64,000 nucleotides of DNA, taken from contig JAPUEI010000097.1 in NCBI GenBank assembly GCA_027492675.1, forward strand, positions 69,623 through 133,622, in the 5' to 3' direction. Positions within the stretch are counted from its first letter, which is position 1, and the number at the start of each line of letters is the position of its first letter. Positions 58,943 through 64,000 of this stretch are shown here, piece by piece. The translations under genes were made by a program, and so were the position numbers. The notes beneath the pieces were generated by a model. The model saw only the letters and a list, made by a program, of their open reading frames with translations, was not told the DNA's origin and ran no database searches. This DNA is from Propionibacteriaceae bacterium (lineage in GTDB: Bacteria > Actinomycetota > Actinomycetes > Propionibacteriales > Propionibacteriaceae).

Positions 58943-59965
58943 CTAGCCGCGTCTGGCCGCCTCGCTGGTGGACGATCGCACGACGAGCGTCGTGGTGAGT
59001 TCGACGGCGGGAGTGGCCGATTGCCCCGTGCGAATGGCGGACACGCAGGCGCGCATTGCGTGGCGGCCCATGTCGACCAGTGGCTGTCGAACCGTGGTGA
59101 GGTGCGGCCACACGAGCTCGCTTCCCACTCCGTCGTCGAACCCCACGACGGAGATGTCCTCGGGGATTCGAACGGCGAGTTCGTGGCAGGCGTCGTAGAA
59201 CCCGAACGCGACGCTGTCGGAGGCTGCGAAGAGTGCTGTCGGCGGGTCGGGCAACGCCAGCATCCGCGCCGCAGCGTGACCGTCGTCACTGCGGAAGTGA
59301 CCAGGGAGGATCAGTTGCTCGTCCACGTCGATGCGAGCGCGGCGAAGGGCGTCGAGGTAGCCGGCCAGGCGCTCACCCCCCGGCGTGGACTGAAAGTTGG
59401 CTCCGGCAAAGGCAATGCGGCGATGTCCCAGGCTGATGAGATGGTCGACGGCGTCGTGTCCGCCGCGGAAGTTCGTTGTGCCCACGGAGATGGCGCCCGG
59501 CGGGATGCGGTTGACGGGATCCACCACGACCAGGGGAGTCCCTAGCCGCATCGCGGCGCCATGGGTCCCCTCATCGACGGTCGTGGTCAGGAAGAGGAAG
59601 GCCTGCGCGCCGCTGCGATGAGCGTGAGCAATCCACGACTTCGTTCCGGGCATTGGATTCTGACTCGAATCGTTGGTCTGGCAGATGGTGACGAGAGCGT
59701 CACGGGCCGCCGCCTCGATGAGCATCCCGCTCACGACCTCCGGCGCGTAGAGATTGTTGATCTGATCCACGACGACAAAGACCTGCACCTTGCCGGTGGA
59801 CGACCTACGTGAAGGCGGGCGGTAGCCCAGCTCCGATGCCGCCTCTTTCACCGTGCGGATCGTCTCGGCGCCGACGTCGGCGCGGCCGTTGAACACCTTC
59901 GAGGCGGCCGACTGGGAGACGCCGGCGCGGGCCGCAACCTGAACCAGCGTCACTCGGGGAGTCAT
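58943..59965 (-). CDS. LacI-family transcriptional regulator
   Basis: A 340-residue repressor. The N-terminal helix-turn-helix is VTLVQVAARAGVSQSAASKV, followed by the hinge helix ASELGYRPPS, and a periplasmic-binding-protein-like sugar domain (VFVVVDQINNLYAPEVVSGM, SVVGFDDGVGSELVWPHLTTVRQPL). It is divergent from the GH120 beta-xylosidase gene and probably controls it, responding to a xylose-type sugar. An operator-like palindrome lies 18 bp before its start. Confidence 0.92.
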   Translation of the reverse strand: MTPRVTLVQVAARAGVSQSAASKVFNGRADVGAETIRTVKEAASELGYRPPSRRSSTGKVQVFVVVDQINNLYAPEVVSGMLIEAAARDALVTICQTNDSSQNPMPGTKSWIAHAHRSGAQAFLFLTTTVDEGTHGAAMRLGTPLVVVDPVNRIPPGAISVGTTNFRGGHDAVDHLISLGHRRIAFAGANFQSTPGGERLAGYLDALRRARIDVDEQLILPGHFRSDDGHAAARMLALPDPPTALFAASDSVAFGFYDACHELAVRIPEDISVVGFDDGVGSELVWPHLTTVRQPLVDMGRHAMRACVSAIRTGQSATPAVELTTTLVVRSSTSEAARRG

Positions 59966-59982
59966 GGCTGCAGGCTACATCT

Positions 59983-59993
59983 CGAAACTTTCG
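59983..59993. promoter_or_regulatory. Probable LacI-type operator
   Basis: CGAAA-C-TTTCG, an 11-bp perfect palindrome of the kind bound by LacI/GalR proteins, lies between the regulator start and the GH120 gene. Further CGAAAG and TTTCGG half-sites follow at about 60,062 and 60,091. Confidence 0.5.
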
Positions 59994-60168
59994 GGGTCCA
60001 TTCGTTACGTGTCGCAGTGCCAAATGCCCTACTCCCATCGATGAAGTGCGCCGTATGGTGCTCGAAAGGAGACGATAGCTCCGTCGAATCATTTCGGAGG
60101 CGATTACGTTGACTCAGCATCACGGCCCCGCTTCCACACACCCAATCCGTACCCAGGAGAGAATCCCG

Positions 60169-62148
60169 ATGACTACCTTCCACGTCGCCACCACCGGCGA
60201 TGACGCTCACGCCGGCACCGAGTCGGCCCCCTTCCGCACCATCAACCACGCCGCCCAGCTCGCGCTCCCCGGAGACACAGTGCTCGTGCACGAGGGCGTC
60301 TATCGCGAATGGGTGAGGCCCGTCAACGGTGGTCTGAGCGAGACGCGCCGGATCACGTACGCCGCGGCTCCGGGGGAGCACGCGAAGATCTCGGGGGCCG
60401 ACCACGTGACTGGGTGGACGCACGAGTCCGGTCCCGTCTGGACCGTGACGGTGCCGAACGCGATGTTCGGCGACCACAACCCGTACACGCTGACGATCGA
60501 TGGCGACTGGATCGTCCGGGACACCGAGGACGAGCCACGCAAGCACCTGGGCGACGTGTACCTCAACGGGGGCAGCTTCTACGAGGTACTCTCTCGCGAC
60601 GAACTCACCGCTCCGCCTCAGACGGAGGTTCTGGACCACTGGACGGGCCGCATGGTGCCGGTTCCGGACGTCGAGCAGACGACACGGCGGTGGTACGCGG
60701 AAGTGGGTGCCCTGACCACGACGCTCTGGGCAGCCTTCAGTGACGCTGACCCGAACTCTGAGCTGGTCGAGATCAATGTCCGTCGATCGGTGTTCTACCC
60801 GACCGTCGTTGGCGTGAACTACATCACCGTCCGTGGTTTCGAGCTCGCCCAGGCGGCCTGCCCCTGGACACCGCCGACGGCTGACCAGCCTGGACTTGTC
60901 GGCCCGAACTGGGCCAAGGGCTGGATCATCGAGGACAACGAGATCCACGACGCGAAGTGCTCCGCGATCTCCATCGGCAAAGAGGCCTCGACGGGCAACA
61001 ACAACTTCACGAAGCGCCATGACAAGCCGGGCTATCAGTACCAACTCGAGTCGGTGTTCGATGCGCTCGAGATCGGTTGGAGCAAGGAACTCGTCGGTTC
61101 CCACGTGATCCGCAACAACCACATCCACGACTGCGGCCAGAACGGCGTGGTGGGCCACCTAGGCTGCGTCTTTTCGCGGATCCACGACAACCACATCTAT
61201 GCCATCGCGACCAAACGTGAGTTCTACGGCTACGAGATCGCCGGCATCAAGCTGCACGCAGCGATTGACGTCGAGATCGCTCACAATCACATCCATGACT
61301 GCACCCTCGGGATCTGGCTGGACTGGCAGACGCAAGGGACGCGTGTGACTCGGAACGTGGTGCACGACAACTGTCGTGACCTGTTCGTCGAGGTCAGCCA
61401 CGGCCCGTACGTCGTCGACCACAACGTCTTCGCATCGAAGGCGTCCATCGAGACCTTCTGTGAGGGCGGCGCGTACGTCGGGAACCTCGTCGCCGGCACG
61501 GTTCGGGTCGAGGACGTGATGGACCGCGCGACGCCGTACCACCGTGCTCATTCGACCAAGGTTGCCGGATACGGCGTCATCTACTCCGGTGACGACCGGT
61601 GGATCGGCAACATCTTCTGCGGCACCGGTGGCGATCCCGCCGACGTGTCGGCCGCCTAGGGCCGGGCGCTTCCTGACAGAAGCCAGGCCGGCTACGGCAC
61701 TCTCGTCTACGACGGCTATCCGGCGTCCTATGGCGAGTACCTGGCAACCATCGAGGCTGCCCTGCCCGGAGACCTCGGTGTCTTCTTGCCGGTCAAGAAC
61801 CCCGTGATGATCAGCAGCAACGTCTACCTCGACGGTGCCCGACCCTTCGACAGGGAGACAGGGGCGGTGGTCTCCGAGGTCGCCTCACGGCTCCAGGTCC
61901 ACGCCGATGGTGGTCGGATCACCGTGGGGTTGACCCTCTTCGACGACTTCGACTCGCGCACTCTGGCCGTCCCGACCACCGCGGACCTCGGCCGGGTGCG
62001 CTTCCCCGACCTCGACTTCGAGGCGCCGGATGCCACCCCTATCCAGCTCGGCACGGACCTCTTGGGATGCGTTGCGGACGGGCCCACCGTCGCGGGTCCG
62101 ATCTACTCGCTTGTCGCAGGACACAACTCCGTCGTGGTCTGGGGGTGA
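60169..62148 (+). pseudogene. GH120 beta-xylosidase interrupted by an in-frame stop
   Basis: Homologue of the GH120 right-handed beta-helix beta-xylosidase XylC. The frame opens at ATG 60,169 (AGGAGA before it) and reads HVATTGDDAHAGTESAPFRT, VYLNGGSFYEV, WAPPTADQPGLVG-like and SAISIGKEASTGNNN, with the catalytic pair Asp385 (IWLDWQ) and Glu408 (LFVEVSHGP), the same 23-residue spacing as XylC. A TAG at 61,657-61,659 stops it after 496 codons. The same frame then continues without another stop through YGTLVYDGYPASYGEYLATI and the C-terminal domain (NVYLDGARPFDRET) to 62,148. One nonsense codon thus divides an otherwise full gene. The truncated protein would keep the catalytic residues but lose the C-terminal domain. 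Confidence 0.85.
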
Positions 62149-62169
62149 GACTCGTTCGAGACCAAAGAC

Positions 62170-62207
62170 GAGTCCGCACGGGCTGCTCTCGCTGCCCGTG
62201 CGGACTC
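62170..62207. terminator. Strong hairpin between convergent GH120 and glnA1 genes
   Basis: GAGTCCGCACGGG pairs perfectly with CCCGTGCGGACTC (13 bp) around a 12-nt loop. It lies in the gap between two convergent genes and probably terminates both. Confidence 0.7.
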
Positions 62208-62255
62208 GGTTGCGGACTCAGGGGGTGACTGCTTCCCTCCGACTACGCATTGCGC

Positions 62256-63686
62256 TTACTGGTCGAAGTACATCTCGAACTCGTGCGGGTGCGGACGCAT
62301 CCGGATGGCGTTGATGTCTTCGCGCTTCATCTCGATCCAGGTCTCGATGAGGTCGCTGGTGAAGACGCCACCCGCGAGCAGGTAGTCGTGGTCCTTCTCC
62401 AGCTCGTCGAGCACGGCGTCCAGCGAGGCCGGGACCGTGGGGACCAGTGCGTGCTCCTCGGGCGGCAGCTCGTACAGATCCTTGTCGACCGGAGCCAGCG
62501 GCTCGATCTTGTTGATGATGCCGTCGAGGCCGGCCAGGAGGCAGGCGGCGAAGGCGAGGTAAGGGTTCGCGCTCGGGTCGGGGCAGCGGAACTCGAGGCG
62601 CTTGGCCTTCGGGTTCGAGCCGGTGACCGGGATCCGGATGCAGGCGGACCGGTTGCGGCCCGAGTACACCAGGTTGACCGGAGCCTCGAAGCCCGGGACG
62701 AGACGGTGGTACGAGTTCGTCGTCGGGTTCGTGAACGCGAGCAGGCTCGGCGCGTGGTGCAGCAGGCCGCCGATGTAGTAGCGAGCCATGTCGGACAGGC
62801 CCGCGTAGCCGGCCTCGTCAGCGAACAGCGGCACGCCGTCCTTCCACAGCGACTGGTGCACGTGCATGCCCGAGCCGTTGTCACCGAAGATCGGCTTCGG
62901 CATGAAGGTGACGGTCTTGCCCTGCTCCCACGCGGTGTTCTTCACGACGTACTTGAACTTCTGCACGTCGTCGGCCGCGGCCAGCATCGTGTTGAACTTG
63001 TAGTTGATCTCCGCCTGGCCGGCCGTGCCGACCTCATGGTGCGCGCGCTCGATCTCGAGGCCGACCTCGGTGAGGTTGCGGACCATGTCGTCGCGGAGGT
63101 CGGTGAAGTGGTCGACCGGGGCCACCGGGAAGTAGCCACCCTTGTACTTGACCTTGTAGCCACGGTTCGGGCGGCCGTCGGGGTCGCTCTCCGCACCGGT
63201 GTTCCAGGCGCCGGCCTCGGAGTCGATGTGGTAGTAGCTCGCGTTCTGCTTCGTCTCGTAGCGCACCGAGTCGAAGATGTAGAACTCGGCCTCGGGGGCG
63301 AAGAACGCCGTGTCGCCGACGCCGGAGGACGCGAGGAACGCCTCAGCCTTGCGAGCGATGTTGCGCGGGTCGCGGCTGTAGGCCTCCTTCGTGATCGGGT
63401 CGTGCACGAAGAAGTTGATGACCAGCGTCTTGGACTTCCGGAACGGATCCACGAAGGCCGACGTCGGGTCCGGCAGCAGAGCCATGTCCGACTCGTGGAT
63501 CTTCTGGAAGCCACGGATCGAGGAGCCGTCGAACGCCAGGCCGTCCTCGAAGACGGCCTCGGTGAGCGCGGCTGCAGGGATCGTGAAGTGCTGCATGACG
63601 CCCGGCAGGTCGCAGAACCGGATGTCAACGGTCTCGATGCCGTTGGCCTTGACGTAGGCCAACGTGTCGTCGGCGCCTTGGAACAT
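62256..63686 (-). CDS. glnA1: Glutamine synthetase, type I
   Basis: A 476-residue ammonia-assimilating enzyme that forms the dodecameric glutamine synthetase. Signatures include [48 protein letters not shown] (ATP site) and [10 protein letters not shown]. The adenylylation site is Tyr405 in [11 protein letters not shown], the target of GlnE. The ATG at 63,686 has TGGAGG shortly before it; nine codons more upstream are not conserved. It points toward the GH120 pseudogene and is divergent from the RDD gene. Confidence 0.96.
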   Translation of the reverse strand: MFQGADDTLAYVKANGIETVDIRFCDLPGVMQHFTIPAAALTEAVFEDGLAFDGSSIRGFQKIHESDMALLPDPTSAFVDPFRKSKTLVINFFVHDPITKEAYSRDPRNIARKAEAFLASSGVGDTAFFAPEAEFYIFDSVRYETKQNASYYHIDSEAGAWNTGAESDPDGRPNRGYKVKYKGGYFPVAPVDHFTDLRDDMVRNLTEVGLEIERAHHEVGTAGQAEINYKFNTMLAAADDVQKFKYVVKNTAWEQGKTVTFMPKPIFGDNGSGMHVHQSLWKDGVPLFADEAGYAGLSDMARYYIGGLLHHAPSLLAFTNPTTNSYHRLVPGFEAPVNLVYSGRNRSACIRIPVTGSNPKAKRLEFRCPDPSANPYLAFAACLLAGLDGIINKIEPLAPVDKDLYELPPEEHALVPTVPASLDAVLDELEKDHDYLLAGGVFTSDLIETWIEMKREDINAIRMRPHPHEFEMYFDQ

Positions 63687-63850
63687 GGAACCTCCAGTGA
63701 ACTCAGGGCGCACGATGCGCCAGGTCAGAACCTAGTGAACGGCCGTTGCCGGACGGTGACGGGATTGTTTCGGCAATGTAACGCCGTCCGGAACCCCTCC
63801 GCAGGCGGTTCGGCGAACCCCGTGTCAGGGGCGCTCGATATGCTCCGATC

Positions 63851-64000
63851 ATGGCCACTGACGACTATCCGGGAGCCTCCTTGGGGCTGCCCAGGACGGG
63901 GCGCGGCTCGCTCGCTTCCTGGCGCGCTCGGGTGGCTGCGCTGATCGCCGACTGGGCCGCGAGCATGGTCGTCGCGACGCTGCTGTTCGGCACCGGAGCG
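63851..64000 (+). CDS. RDD family membrane protein, N-terminal part (cut by window edge)
   Basis: Fifty codons from the ATG at 63,851 run to the window end. The opening DDYPGASLGLPRTGRGS and the start of a hydrophobic helix (ALIADWAASMVVATLLFG) match the RDD-family protein that commonly lies divergent from glnA1 in actinobacteria. Function unknown. Only the first helix is visible. Confidence 0.75.
   Translation, partial: MATDDYPGASLGLPRTGRGSLASWRARVAALIADWAASMVVATLLFGTGA

Noticed and set aside
61786-62148. Separate 120-codon gene after the GH120 frame
   Set aside because: It continues the same reading frame and matches the C-terminal domain of GH120, so it is the end of the broken gene.
1-64000. 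CRISPR arrays, transposases, rRNA
   Set aside because: No regularly spaced repeats, no transposase motifs and no rRNA signature were found on reading both strands.

Overview
This is a 64-kb stretch of high-GC actinobacterial chromosome. The core gene set is typical of that phylum: glnA1, glnA2 and glnE, a DprE1/DprE2 pair, a Pls/PosA-type NRPS-like protein, type I methionine aminopeptidase next to rnpB, and an RDD protein beside glnA1. GTG starts and 1-4 bp gene overlaps are frequent. I read it as Propionibacteriales/Nocardioidaceae-like, but the genus cannot be fixed from the sequence alone.

Left core block (1-11,456): the N-terminal part of an Xaa-Pro aminopeptidase, a histidine phosphatase, a coiled-coil zinc-ribbon protein overlapping an RNB ribonuclease, an ECF sigma factor operon with two related secreted or membrane proteins, the 1282-residue Pls/PosA protein, an M1 aminopeptidase and an Sfp-like phosphopantetheinyl transferase.

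Island (about 11,540-36,740): a 25-kb accessory segment lies between the 3' end of rnpB and a second copy of that 3' end (25 identical bases, 30 of 31 overall), as expected for integration into the rnpB 3' end. No integrase is visible. The island looks like a self-contained system for importing and degrading a sulfated saccharide. It has three Cys-type sulfatases without signal peptides and one radical-SAM sulfatase maturase. It has a peptide/opine-type ABC importer with a DppC-DppD fusion, a GH3 glycosidase and a CHR-family anion transporter that could export sulfate. It also has a private upper-glycolysis set: glucose-6-phosphate isomerase, phosphofructokinase, class II aldolase and triose-phosphate isomerase. 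A LarA-family nickel racemase/epimerase homologue sits in the middle of that set. Eight of these genes form one leftward transcription unit (25,130 to 14,081). A divergent rightward set carries a sulfatase, the transporter and another sulfatase. PadR and ROK regulators close the island.

Right core block (36,716-64,000): rnpB, map, two small conserved proteins, divergent glnA2 and glnE with a perfect palindrome between them, a DUF2853 protein, a dialkylglycine-decarboxylase-like enzyme with an MBL hydrolase and an EamA permease, dprE1-dprE2, a membrane-anchored Mrr-like nuclease, a four-gene operon (ThuA, Gfo/Idh, Bcr/CflA efflux, D-threonine aldolase/D-serine dehydratase-like), a beta-propeller protein with a polytopic partner, a HAD phosphatase, a glutathione peroxidase, and a LacI regulator divergent from a GH120 beta-xylosidase broken by an in-frame stop. 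The window closes with glnA1 and the start of an RDD-family gene.

No CRISPR array, rRNA or insertion sequence was found.
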